A stretch of DNA of 64,000 bases from CAVQTK01 sp963716455. GTDB lineage: Bacteria; Pseudomonadota; Gammaproteobacteria; Coxiellales; Coxiellaceae. Each line of letters opens with the position of its first letter. Position 1 is the first letter of the stretch. Under the pieces are notes generated by a model. The model ran no database searches. It saw only the letters and a program-made list of their open reading frames with translations, and was not told the DNA's origin. Below are positions 35,601 to 45,501 of the stretch, piece after piece. Both the position numbers and the translations under genes were made by a program. The DNA lies in the NCBI GenBank assembly GCA_963716455.1, contig CAVQTK010000002.1, positions 33,332 through 97,331 of the forward strand, read 5' to 3'.

Positions 35601-36747
35601 ATTTGGCCGTCTTGAAGATGTGCTTGTCGACAACATAGTAGAAGGTGGTCCAGGTAGACTAAAGGCAGGGACAAAAATTACTAAAGCTTATTTACAAGAC
35701 TTGTCACGAGATAAGTGGTTTGATATTAGAGTTCGAGATGAGAATATCCATCAACGTTTAGAAGCAGCACAGGATGCTTATAAAATCTTACGTAAAGAAC
35801 GAGATACTAAGCTGAAAGATGCTCGTCAAAAACTGGCTCAAGGTGATGATTTAGCGCCAGGAATTATTAAAATAGTAAAAGTATATCTAGCAGTAAAACG
35901 GCGTATTCAACCCGGCGATAAAATGGCTGGTCGGCATGGTAATAAGGGAGTAATTTCCACTATTGTTCCAGTTGAAGACATGCCTTACTTAGAAGATGGC
36001 ACTCCTGTGGATATCGTTTTAAATCCACTTGGCGTACCCTCGCGTATGAATATCGGTCAAGTACTGGAAACTCATCTTGGCTGGGCAGCAAAAGGTTTAG
36101 GAACAAAGATTGGTGAATTATTAAAAAAACAAGCTGCTGTAGAAGAAATTCGTCAGCAACTGCAGCCCATTTATGAAATAAGCCAAGGATACAAAATAGA
36201 TTTAGAAAAGTTTAGTGATCAAGAGATTATAGGCTTAGCCGAAAATCTTAAAGAAGGAGTTCCGGTTACTTCCCCCGTTTTTGACGGAGCTAGTGAGGAG
36301 GAAATTCGTGAGTTGCTCAAAATGGCTGGATTACCTGAAACCGGTCAGACAACTTTAATTGATGGACGTACAGGAGAACCTTTTGAAAGGCAAATCACTG
36401 TGGGTTATATGTATATGTTAAAGCTAAACCACTTAGTAGACGATAAAATGCATGCTCGTTCTACAGGTTCATATAGTTTAGTTACCCAACAGCCTTTAGG
36501 AGGTAAAGCTCAGTTTGGTGGACAGCGTTTTGGAGAAATGGAAGTGTGGGCTTTAGAAGCCTATGGTGCAGCTTATACCTTACAAGAAATGCTTACTGTT
36601 AAATCAGATGATGTTAATGGGCGGACCCGTATGTATAAGAATATTGTCGATGGTAATCATAAAATGGATGCGGGAATGCCGGAATCTTTTAATGTTTTAG
36701 TAAAAGAGATTCGTTCATTAGGCATCGATATCAGTTTAGAAAATTAA
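32632..36747 (+). CDS. rpoB: RNA polymerase beta subunit
   Basis: This is a 1371-residue beta subunit, close to E. coli length. The rifampicin pocket (about residues 526-560: [20 protein letters not shown], then [12 protein letters not shown]) has the drug-sensitive residues. [17 protein letters not shown], the catalytic-side [27 protein letters not shown] and the C-terminal [24 protein letters not shown] blocks are all intact. ATG 32632 with GAGGTATTTTC upstream. Confidence 0.99.
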   Translation: [1371 protein letters not shown]

Positions 36748-36786
36748 TAAAGAATTCTTCTATAAAATTTTTTTTGGAGAACAGCT

Positions 36787-39700
36787 TTGAGAGACCTATT
36801 GAAACAAATAAGAGTTGACCATGCAGTTGACGAATTTGATGCTCTGCGAATTCGATTAGCGTCGCCTGCTGATATTCGTTCTTGGTCTTTTGGTGAAGTT
36901 AAAAAACCAGAGACAATCAATTACCGAACTTTCAAGCCTGAACGTGATGGCTTATTCTGTGCAAAAATTTTTGGACCTATTAAAGATTATGAGTGCTTAT
37001 GCGGTAAATACAAGCGCTTGAAACACCGTGGAGTTGTTTGTGAAAAATGCGGTGTAGAGGTGACACTTACTAAAGTGCGTCGTGATCGTATGGGACATAT
37101 CGAATTAGCTTGCCCAGTAGCACACATTTGGTATTTAAAATCCTTGCCTTCACGAATTGGTTTAATATTAGACATGACCTTACGTGACATCGAAAGAATT
37201 TTATATTTCGAAGCCTTTGTAGTAGTTGATCCCGGTATGACCAATTTAGATAAAGGTCAATTGTTATCTGAAGAAGCCTACCTAGATGCCTTAGAGGAAT
37301 ATGGCGATGAATTTGAAGCTTTAATGGGTGCTGAAGCTATAGAGCGTTTACTTCATGAAATAACTCTACAAGAAGATATTCAAAAATTACAAGAAGAATT
37401 ATTGACTACTACCTCTGAGACTAAAATCAGCAAACTAAGAAAACGTTTAAAAATTATGAATGATTTTCTTAGTTCAGGTAATAAACCAGAATGGATGGTC
37501 TTAACGGTGTTACCTGTCCTACCACCTGATTTACGACCTTTGGTACCCTTGGACGGAGGACGATTTGCAACTTCTGACTTAAATGATTTATATCGACGAG
37601 TAATCAATCGTAATAATCGACTAAAAAGACTATTAGATTTAAATGCTCCAGATATTATTGTCCGTAATGAAAAGCGTATGTTGCAAGAAGCCGTTGATGC
37701 ATTATTAGATAACGGCAGAAGAGGACGTGCTATTTTAGGTTCCAATCGTCGTCCTTTAAAATCATTAGCGGATATGATTAAAGGAAAAGGTGGACGCTTT
37801 CGTCAAAATCTATTAGGTAAACGTGTAGATTACTCTGGTCGATCCGTTATTGTAGTAGGGCCAGAGTTAAAATTGCATCAATGTGGTTTACCTAAACGCA
37901 TGGCTATTGAACTTTTTAAACCCTTTATTTTTAGTAAATTACAAAAACGAGGTTTAGTAACCACAATTAAAGCGGCTAAGCGCATGGTAGACATGGAAGT
38001 AGCCGAGGTTTGGGACATTTTAGAAGAAGTTATTCGCGAGCATCCCGTATTACTAAATCGCGCACCTACCTTACACCGTCTTGGTATTCAAGCGTTTGAG
38101 CCGGTGCTGGTTGAAGGTAAGGCCATTCAATTGCATCCATTAGTTTGTACAGCCTATAACGCTGACTTTGACGGGGATCAAATGGCTGTTCATGTGCCGC
38201 TAACTTTAGAAGCACAGTTAGAAGCTCGTTCATTGATGATGTCAACGAATAACGTATTGCATCCAGCTAACGGGGAACCCATTATAGTTCCCACTCAGGA
38301 TGTGGTTTTAGGTTTATATTATATGACCCGTGAAAAGGCTGGAGTAAAGGGCGAAGGGATGATTTTTGCTGATCCCAAAGAAGTGATGCGAGCATATCTT
38401 TGTAAAGAAGCGAATATACATGCTCGAATTAAAATTCGTCTAACTGAAAGTTTAATAAAGGATAATGGTGATTTTGAAGAGCGAACTGATATTTTTGATA
38501 CTACTGTAGGCCGAGTTCTATTGTGGGATATTGTGCCAGCAGGTTTGCCTTTTAGTATAATTGATCAGCCAATGACTAAGAAAATGATTTCACAATTACT
38601 CAATGAATGTTATCGACGGTTGGGCTTGAAAGAAACAGTCGTATTTGCAGACCAATTGATGTACACCGGTTTTCGTTATGCAAGTTATTCCGGAGTTTCT
38701 ATTGGCATTAATGATTTAGTCGTTCCTAAAGAAAAAAGTGAAATTATTAGTCGTGCTGAAAACGAAGTTCGTGATATTGAACAACAATATGCCTCGGGTT
38801 TAGTCACTCGCGGAGAACGTTATAGTAAGGTTATCGATATTTGGTCACATACTACGGATTTGGTAGCAAAAGCGATGATGACCGAAATTTCGGCACAATC
38901 CGGCGCTTTTAATTCTCTTTATATGATGGCAGATTCTGGAGCGCGAGGCTCAGCAGCTCAGATTCGTCAATTAGCCGGTATGCGTGGATTGATGGCCAAA
39001 CCAGATGGTAGCATTATCGAAACCCCCATTACTGCTAATTTTCGTGAAGGATTAACGGTATTACAATATTTCAACTCAACACACGGCGCTCGTAAAGGGT
39101 TAGCTGATACGGCGTTAAAAACAGCTAATTCAGGTTATCTAACAAGACGTTTAGTAGATGTGGCACAAGATTTAATGGTAACAGAACGCGACTGCGGGAC
39201 AGATTCTGGCATCGAAATGAGGCCGCATATTGAAGGAGGAGATGTCGTAGAACCGCTAACAGAACGGGTATTAGGGCGGGTGTTATGTGAACCAGTTATT
39301 GATCCCAAGACCAAAAATATCCTCTTGGATATAGATACGTTATTGGATGAGAAACAAATAAGTATGTTGGAAGAATATAATATCGACAACGTAAAAGTTC
39401 GTTCCACGATCACATGTGAAACTCGTTATGGAGTTTGTGCGCTTTGTTATGGGCGCGATTTAGCGCGTGGTCACATTGTAAACGTAGGCGAAGCGGTGGG
39501 TGTAGTAGCAGCTCAATCTATCGGTGAGCCAGGAACACAGTTAACCATGCGTACCTTCCATATTGGAGGCGCGGCTTCACGGACCACAGCGATTAATAAT
39601 ATTCAGGTAAAAGTAGATGGCGCCGTTCGATTACAAAATTTAAAAACTGTTAAACAACTTGACGGAAATATTGTGGCGGTTTCACGTTCCGGATTATTAA

Positions 39701-40983
39701 TTGTGCATGATGTGCATGGTGCGGAAAGAGAACAGTATAAAGTTCCCTATGGAGCCTCCTTAAGTATTAAGGATGGTGATCGTGTCAAGTCAGGTCAATT
39801 GGTAGCCCAATGGGATCCACACACGCATCCTATCATTACAGAAGTGGCAGGTCGGTTACAGTTAGTCGATTTAGTGGAAGGGGTCACTATGAGCCGCCAA
39901 ACTGATGAGTTGACAGGACTAAGCAACATAGTGGTTACCGCAAGTAGACAACGTGGTGTAAGTGGCAGGGAATTACGTCCTATGCTGAAGTTAATAGATG
40001 AAAAAGGTAAAGATGTGAATTTACCGGGCAGCAGCATTCCTGCACATTATTTTTTATCAGAGGGAACAATCATAAGTAAAGAGGATGGCCAAAAAGTAGA
40101 GATTGGTGACGTGTTAGCGCGTATTCCTCAAGAAGCGTCCAAAACTCGTGATATTACTGGAGGTTTGCCAAGAGTAGCGGATTTGTTTGAAGCACGGCGT
40201 CCAAAAGACGCAGCCATTTTAGCTGAAATTTCAGGGGTGGTTAGCTTTGGCCGAGACACCAAAGAGAAAGGGCGTCTTATCATTACTGCTCCAGATGGCT
40301 CGAAATTTGAGCAACTTATTCCAAAATGGCGCCGTATTACCGTATTTGAAGGAGAGACTGTCACTAAAGGTGAGGTTATTGCGGATGGTTCAACCGATCC
40401 CCATGATGTTTTACGTCTTCTGGGAGTGAATGCATTGGCTAATTACATTGTAGATGAAGTGCAGGAAGTATATCATTTGCAAGGCGTAAAAATTAACGAC
40501 AAACATATAGAAGTGATTGTTAGACAAATGTTACGTAAAGTGGAAGTTAAGGATCCTGGAGACAGTTATTTTATTAAAGGTGAGCAAGTTGAGCGTTATC
40601 GATTAGATGAAGAAAGTCGGCGCATTGCAAAGAATAATGGCATTCCCGTAACTTATGAACCCATTTTATTAGGAATTACTAAAGCATCTTTAGCAACAGA
40701 TTCATTTCTTTCGGCTGCATCTTTCCAAGAAACTACTCGTGTTTTAACGGGCGCTTCTGTAGCAGGTAAAAAAGATGAATTGCGTGGGTTAAAAGAGAAC
40801 GTGATGGTAGGTAGACTAATCCCAGCAGGAACGGGTCATGCATATCATGAAAAGCGTCGTCGTTCTTTGCGTGAAACTCTTCAACAAGAATTGGTGATAG
40901 TGACTCCAGAAGAGACCGCTGCTTCAGCCCAAAAAGCATTGAGTGAAGCTTTAAAGAAAGATTCTGTAACAGAAGAAGAGTAA
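36787..40983 (+). CDS. rpoC: RNA polymerase beta' subunit
   Basis: This is a 1398-residue beta' subunit starting at TTG 36787 with GGAGAA upstream. N-terminal zinc ligands C70, C72, C85 and C88, the Mg-binding NADFDGD at about 458-464, bridge/trigger-loop regions (GARGSAAQIRQLAGMRGLMAKP; GEPGTQLTMRTFHIGGAAS), and a second zinc site around CETRYGVCALC are present. It ends with an acidic tail. Intact. Confidence 0.99.
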   Translation: MRDLLKQIRVDHAVDEFDALRIRLASPADIRSWSFGEVKKPETINYRTFKPERDGLFCAKIFGPIKDYECLCGKYKRLKHRGVVCEKCGVEVTLTKVRRDRMGHIELACPVAHIWYLKSLPSRIGLILDMTLRDIERILYFEAFVVVDPGMTNLDKGQLLSEEAYLDALEEYGDEFEALMGAEAIERLLHEITLQEDIQKLQEELLTTTSETKISKLRKRLKIMNDFLSSGNKPEWMVLTVLPVLPPDLRPLVPLDGGRFATSDLNDLYRRVINRNNRLKRLLDLNAPDIIVRNEKRMLQEAVDALLDNGRRGRAILGSNRRPLKSLADMIKGKGGRFRQNLLGKRVDYSGRSVIVVGPELKLHQCGLPKRMAIELFKPFIFSKLQKRGLVTTIKAAKRMVDMEVAEVWDILEEVIREHPVLLNRAPTLHRLGIQAFEPVLVEGKAIQLHPLVCTAYNADFDGDQMAVHVPLTLEAQLEARSLMMSTNNVLHPANGEPIIVPTQDVVLGLYYMTREKAGVKGEGMIFADPKEVMRAYLCKEANIHARIKIRLTESLIKDNGDFEERTDIFDTTVGRVLLWDIVPAGLPFSIIDQPMTKKMISQLLNECYRRLGLKETVVFADQLMYTGFRYASYSGVSIGINDLVVPKEKSEIISRAENEVRDIEQQYASGLVTRGERYSKVIDIWSHTTDLVAKAMMTEISAQSGAFNSLYMMADSGARGSAAQIRQLAGMRGLMAKPDGSIIETPITANFREGLTVLQYFNSTHGARKGLADTALKTANSGYLTRRLVDVAQDLMVTERDCGTDSGIEMRPHIEGGDVVEPLTERVLGRVLCEPVIDPKTKNILLDIDTLLDEKQISMLEEYNIDNVKVRSTITCETRYGVCALCYGRDLARGHIVNVGEAVGVVAAQSIGEPGTQLTMRTFHIGGAASRTTAINNIQVKVDGAVRLQNLKTVKQLDGNIVAVSRSGLLIVHDVHGAEREQYKVPYGASLSIKDGDRVKSGQLVAQWDPHTHPIITEVAGRLQLVDLVEGVTMSRQTDELTGLSNIVVTASRQRGVSGRELRPMLKLIDEKGKDVNLPGSSIPAHYFLSEGTIISKEDGQKVEIGDVLARIPQEASKTRDITGGLPRVADLFEARRPKDAAILAEISGVVSFGRDTKEKGRLIITAPDGSKFEQLIPKWRRITVFEGETVTKGEVIADGSTDPHDVLRLLGVNALANYIVDEVQEVYHLQGVKINDKHIEVIVRQMLRKVEVKDPGDSYFIKGEQVERYRLDEESRRIAKNNGIPVTYEPILLGITKASLATDSFLSAASFQETTRVLTGASVAGKKDELRGLKENVMVGRLIPAGTGHAYHEKRRRSLRETLQQELVIVTPEETAASAQKALSEALKKDSVTEEE

Positions 40984-41073
40984 TACCACATATGAAATTA
41001 GCTGCCGCATAAATAAGCATGTGAGCTATTATGAGGTTTTGTTCTAAAAAAGAAGGTTGCGAATAAAATACCA

Positions 41074-41102
41074 TTGACATTAAAGAATAGCTTAATTAAA
41101 AT
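41074..41102 (+). promoter_or_regulatory. Strong predicted sigma70 promoter for the str operon
   Basis: TTGACA (41074-41079), exactly 17 bases, then TAAAAT (41097-41102): a near-consensus promoter in the 240-base rpoC-rpsL gap. A CCCTGTG...CAGGG hairpin (around 41109-41130) lies just after it in the leader. Confidence 0.7.
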
Positions 41103-41223
41103 GGTCCACCCTGTGCTTGTAACAGGGTTAGGAATTGTTTCATTTGTTTTTATTTCACTGGTTCTTATGAAACTTTGTTCGCTAAATATGAATAAAATTT
41201 TTTTGTTTGGAGACAGTAACTGA

Positions 41224-41598
41224 ATGGCAAGAATCAATCAATTGGTAAGAAAACCACGCAAAACAAAGCGTAAAAAAACTAATGTACCTGCATTAGAAGG
41301 TTGTCCACAACGTAGAGGTGTATGTACACGCGTCTATACGACTACTCCAAAAAAGCCTAACTCAGCGTTACGAAAAGTAGCTCGTGTGAGGTTAACCAAT
41401 GGTATTGAAGTTACTTCATACATCGGTGGTGAAGGTCATAATTTACAAGAACATTCGGTAGTTTTGATTCGCGGAGGCCGTGTGAAAGATTTGCCTGGTG
41501 TACGTTATCACGTAGTTCGAGGTAGCTTAGATACTGCAGGCGTATCTGGACGCCGTAGAGGCCGCTCGAAATATGGCGAGAAAAAACCGAAGGAGTAA
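41224..41598 (+). CDS. rpsL: 30S ribosomal protein S12
   Basis: The 124-residue protein has TTTPKKPNSALRKVARVRLTNG and GGRVKDLPGVRYH, the two loops at the decoding site. The lysines whose change gives streptomycin resistance are wild-type. GGAGACAG precedes ATG 41224. First gene of the str operon. Confidence 0.98.
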   Translation: MARINQLVRKPRKTKRKKTNVPALEGCPQRRGVCTRVYTTTPKKPNSALRKVARVRLTNGIEVTSYIGGEGHNLQEHSVVLIRGGRVKDLPGVRYHVVRGSLDTAGVSGRRRGRSKYGEKKPKE

Positions 41599-41606
41599 AA
41601 AAGAAT

Positions 41607-42191
41607 ATGCCAAGAAGAAAATCAGCTCCTAAACGTGAGATCCTTCCAGATCCACTTTTTCGTAGCACATTATTAGCAAAATTTATTAATACCGTTATGC
41701 GTCATGGTAAAAAATCAATTGCTGAAAAAGTGGTATACGGTGCTTTAGATCAAGTAGTTAAAAGCATTGGTAGCACCCAAGGTGAAGATTCAGAAGGCGA
41801 AAGCGGTGGTGAAGGTGGTAGCCAAGGTGGAGGCCGTAAAAGATTAGCGAGCAGCGCTGACATACGAACAAGTGAAGAGGCTCGTTCAGCCGCATTGCGT
41901 GCATTTAGAAAGGCTTTAGAAAATGTTACTCCCATTGTAGAAGTAAAATCACGTCGAGTCGGGGGGTCAACATATCAAGTTCCTGTAGAAATTCGCGAGA
42001 ATCGCAGGATAACTTTGGCAATGCGTTGGTTAGTTGAGTTTGCTAGTCAACGTAGCCAGAAGGGAATGATGTTACGCTTAGCTCAAGAAATTTTAGATGC
42101 CATTGGTGGACGTGGTGGTGCAGTAAAAAAGCGTGATGACGTACATCGTATGGCGAAAGCGAACCAAGCATTTGCTCACTATCGTTGGTAA
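41607..42191 (+). CDS. rpsG: 30S ribosomal protein S7 with a Gly/Ser-rich internal insertion
   Basis: This S7 is 194 residues, against about 156-179 in most bacteria. N-terminal MPRRKSAPKREILPDP, VEVKSRRVGGSTYQVPVE and the C-terminal VKKRDDVHRMAKANQAFAHYRW are standard. About 38 extra residues (about 55-92) lie between helices near VVYGALDQVV and ALRAFRKALENV, and include GEDSEGESGGEGGSQGGG. From memory Coxiella S7 is also enlarged at this place (about 191 residues), which supports Coxiellaceae. S7 nucleates assembly of the 30S head. Confidence 0.96.
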   Translation: MPRRKSAPKREILPDPLFRSTLLAKFINTVMRHGKKSIAEKVVYGALDQVVKSIGSTQGEDSEGESGGEGGSQGGGRKRLASSADIRTSEEARSAALRAFRKALENVTPIVEVKSRRVGGSTYQVPVEIRENRRITLAMRWLVEFASQRSQKGMMLRLAQEILDAIGGRGGAVKKRDDVHRMAKANQAFAHYRW

Positions 42192-42198
42192 TTAAGAA

Positions 42199-44283
42199 AT
42201 GGCAACAGATTTATCAAAGCTTCGTGATATCGGTATTATGGCACATATTGATGCCGGTAAAACCACAACGACAGAACGTATATTATTTTATACCGGTGTT
42301 TCCCACAAGATGGGGGAAGTTCATGAAGGTGCTGCAGTAATGGACTGGATGGAACAAGAACAAGAACGTGGTATAACTATACAATCTGCTGCCACAACTT
42401 GCTACTGGAGCGGCATGCGCCAACAATTTCCACAACATCGGATTAATATTATTGATACCCCTGGTCACGTAGACTTTACCATTGAAGTGGAACGATCATT
42501 AAAGGTATTAGATGGTGCATGTGCTGTATTTTGTGCAGTAGGCGGAGTAGAGCCACAAAGTGAAACAGTTTGGCGTCAAGCTAATAAGTATGGTGTTCCG
42601 CGTGTGGGTTTTGTAAATAAAATGGATCGTGCCGGCGCTAATTTTCTCCGAGTAGTAGAGCAGGTTCGTAAACGTTTAGGTGCTTTTCCTCTCCCCATTC
42701 AATTACCTATTGGTGCAGAAGATACTTTTAAAGGTGTCATAGATTTAATAAGTATGAAAGCGATTTATTGGAATGAAAGTGATTTAGGTGTTACTTATGA
42801 AGAAGCTGAAATTCCTGAGGCTCTGGTAGATGATTGTCAAAGTTGGCGAGAAAAAGTGATTGAGGCTGCTGCAGAATCTGAAGACTCCCTGATGGAAAAA
42901 TATCTTGAGACAGGAGAGTTAAGCGTAGAAGAGATTAAACGTGGTATACGTAAGCGTACTATAGCGAATCAAATAGTTCCAATGTTGTGCGGTAGTGCCT
43001 TTAAAAATAAAGGTGTTCAAGCATTATTAGATGCCGTAATCGAATTTTTACCATCTCCTTTAGAAGTTCCCCCCGTTAAGGGCGAAGACGATCGGGGTAG
43101 AGAAGTGGTTCGTCATGCTTCAGAAAAAGAACCATTCGCTGCTTTGGCTTTTAAAATTATGACAGATCCATTTGTTGGTACCTTGACCTTTATTCGTGTT
43201 TATTCTGGTGTTTTAAAGTCGGGTGACTCAGTTTACAATACTGTAAAAAATAGGAAAGAGCGGATTGGCCGTTTATTACAAATGCATGCTAACTCACGAG
43301 AAGAAATTAAAGAAGTGCGTACGGGTGATATTGCAGCTGCTGTTGGTTTAAAAGATGTTACCACGGGAGACACCTTATCTAGTCCTGACCACTTAATTCG
43401 TTTAGAACGCATGGAATTTCCCGAACCGGTTATTTCTGTAGCAGTAGAGCCAAAAACAAAAGCTGATCAAGAGAAGATGGGAGTCGCTTTAGGTAAGTTG
43501 GCACAAGAAGATCCTTCTTTTAGAGTACATACTGATGAAGAATCGGGTCAGACTATTATTGAAGGAATGGGCGAATTGCACTTAGAGATTATTGTAGACC
43601 GTATGCGTCGTGAGTTTAAAGTTGAAGCAAATGTAGGTAAACCTCGAGTAGCTTATCGAGAAACAATTCGTAAAACAATTGAGCATGAGTCAAAATATAT
43701 TCGTCAAACCGGTGGTAGAGGGCAATATGGCCATGTTTGGTTACGTCTCGAGCCACAAGAGCGTGGAGCTGGTTTTGAATTTGTTAACGAGATTGTTGGT
43801 GGTGTCATACCTCGCGAATATATTCCTGCAGTTGAAAAAGGCTCAAAAGAACAAATGCAAAATGGAATACTTGCAGGTTATCCTGTAGTGGATGTAAAAG
43901 TTGTCTTATTTGATGGTTCCTATCATGAAGTGGACTCTAGTGAAATGGCATTTAAAATTGCTGGCTCTATTGGTTTTAAAGAAGCAGCCCTTAAAGCAAG
44001 TCCAGTTTTATTAGAACCTATTATGAAAGTGGAAGTAGTTACCCCTGAAGATTACATGGGAGATGTAGTCGGTGACTTAAACCGCCGTCGCGGTGTTATT
44101 CAAGGTATGGATGAAGGTCCAGCTGGTAAATTAATCAATGCGGAAGTTCCTTTAGCCGAAATGTTTGGCTATGCAACGGAACTACGTTCATTGAGTCAAG
44201 GGAGAGCAACGTATACAATGGAATTTCTAAAGTATGCGGAAGCTCCGGCAAATATCGCGGAAGCGGTAATTAAAAAGAAATAA
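42199..44283 (+). CDS. fusA: Elongation factor G
   Basis: This is a 694-residue translocase GTPase: P-loop AHIDAGKTTTTERIL, switch I RGITIQSAATT, DTPGHVDF, NKMDRAGANF, and the domain IV/V blocks GGRGQYGHV and GDVVGDLNRRRGVIQGM. Intact, seven bases after rpsG. Confidence 0.99.
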   Translation: MATDLSKLRDIGIMAHIDAGKTTTTERILFYTGVSHKMGEVHEGAAVMDWMEQEQERGITIQSAATTCYWSGMRQQFPQHRINIIDTPGHVDFTIEVERSLKVLDGACAVFCAVGGVEPQSETVWRQANKYGVPRVGFVNKMDRAGANFLRVVEQVRKRLGAFPLPIQLPIGAEDTFKGVIDLISMKAIYWNESDLGVTYEEAEIPEALVDDCQSWREKVIEAAAESEDSLMEKYLETGELSVEEIKRGIRKRTIANQIVPMLCGSAFKNKGVQALLDAVIEFLPSPLEVPPVKGEDDRGREVVRHASEKEPFAALAFKIMTDPFVGTLTFIRVYSGVLKSGDSVYNTVKNRKERIGRLLQMHANSREEIKEVRTGDIAAAVGLKDVTTGDTLSSPDHLIRLERMEFPEPVISVAVEPKTKADQEKMGVALGKLAQEDPSFRVHTDEESGQTIIEGMGELHLEIIVDRMRREFKVEANVGKPRVAYRETIRKTIEHESKYIRQTGGRGQYGHVWLRLEPQERGAGFEFVNEIVGGVIPREYIPAVEKGSKEQMQNGILAGYPVVDVKVVLFDGSYHEVDSSEMAFKIAGSIGFKEAALKASPVLLEPIMKVEVVTPEDYMGDVVGDLNRRRGVIQGMDEGPAGKLINAEVPLAEMFGYATELRSLSQGRATYTMEFLKYAEAPANIAEAVIKKK

Positions 44284-44310
44284 TTTAAATCATTATTTAA
44301 GAGGTGAATT

Positions 44311-45501
44311 ATGGCAGCAGTTGCTTTTGAACGGACTAAACCCCATGTCAACGTGGGTACAATTGGCCATGTTGATCATGGTAAAACTACCTTAACAGCA
44401 GCACTAACACAGGTATTAGCTAGAACATATGGGGGCGAAGCAAAATCATTTGATCAAATTGATAATGCGCCAGAAGAACGTGCACGTGGAATTACCATTG
44501 CAACCTCACATGTTGAATATGAATCTGCTAAACGTCATTATGCTCACGTTGATTGTCCAGGTCATGCCGACTATGTTAAGAACATGATAACAGGTGCTGC
44601 ACAGATGGATGGCGCCATTTTAGTAGTATCTGCTGCAGATGGTCCTATGCCACAGACCCGGGAACATATTGTATTAGCTCGCCAAGTAGGTGTTCCCTAT
44701 ATTGTCGTTTATTTAAATAAAGCAGATATGGTAGATGATGCTGAATTATTAGAACTCGTAGAAATGGAAATTCGCGAATTATTAAGTAAATATGAATTTC
44801 CTGGTGATGATACTCCTATTATCGTCGGGTCAGCCCTGAAAGCTTTAGAGGGAGATAAGAGTGAAATTGGTGAGCCTTCTATTCTTAAATTAGTAGAAAC
44901 TTTAGACTCTTATATTCCAGAGCCAAAACGCGAAATTGATAAGCCTTTCTTGATGCCTATTGAAGATGTATTTTCTATTTCTGGTCGTGGTACAGTAGTG
45001 ACCGGTCGTATTGAACGTGGAATTATTCACGTTTCTGATGAAGTTGAAGTTGTAGGTATTAAAGATACCACAGTTACAATCTGTACCGGTGTGGAAATGT
45101 TTCGCAAATTATTGGATGAAGGCCGTGCGGGTGACAATGTAGGTATTTTGTTACGTGGAATTAAACGTGATGATGTGGAACGCGGACAGGTTCTAGCCAA
45201 AAAAGGTAGCATTACTCCTCATACTAAATTTGAAGCTGAGGTTTATGTACTATCTAAAGAGGAAGGCGGCCGTCACACTCCATTTTTTAAAGGCTATCGC
45301 CCTCAATTCTATTTTAGAACTACTGACGTTACGGGCGCAGTAGAATTACCTGAAGGGGTTGAAATGGTTATGCCTGGAGACAACATAAAGATGGTTGTTG
45401 ACCTTATTGTGCCGATTGCAATGGAAGAGGGAGTTCGCTTCGCGATTCGTGAAGGTGGGCGAACGGTAGGCGCAGGTGTTGTTTCTAAGATTATTGAGTG
45501 A
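44311..45501 (+). CDS. tuf: Elongation factor Tu
   Basis: This is a 396-residue EF-Tu: GHVDHGKTTLTAAL, RGITIATSHVEYES, DCPGHADYVKNMITGAAQMDGAILVV, and NKADMVDD (family NKxD). This is the only tuf copy in the window; the second locus usual between tRNA-Thr and tRNA-Trp is empty. AAGAGGTG precedes the ATG. Confidence 0.99.
   Translation: MAAVAFERTKPHVNVGTIGHVDHGKTTLTAALTQVLARTYGGEAKSFDQIDNAPEERARGITIATSHVEYESAKRHYAHVDCPGHADYVKNMITGAAQMDGAILVVSAADGPMPQTREHIVLARQVGVPYIVVYLNKADMVDDAELLELVEMEIRELLSKYEFPGDDTPIIVGSALKALEGDKSEIGEPSILKLVETLDSYIPEPKREIDKPFLMPIEDVFSISGRGTVVTGRIERGIIHVSDEVEVVGIKDTTVTICTGVEMFRKLLDEGRAGDNVGILLRGIKRDDVERGQVLAKKGSITPHTKFEAEVYVLSKEEGGRHTPFFKGYRPQFYFRTTDVTGAVELPEGVEMVMPGDNIKMVVDLIVPIAMEEGVRFAIREGGRTVGAGVVSKIIE

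Noticed and set aside
41411..41935. Leftward frames within rpsL and rpsG
   Set aside because: They are antisense shadows of highly conserved ribosomal genes.
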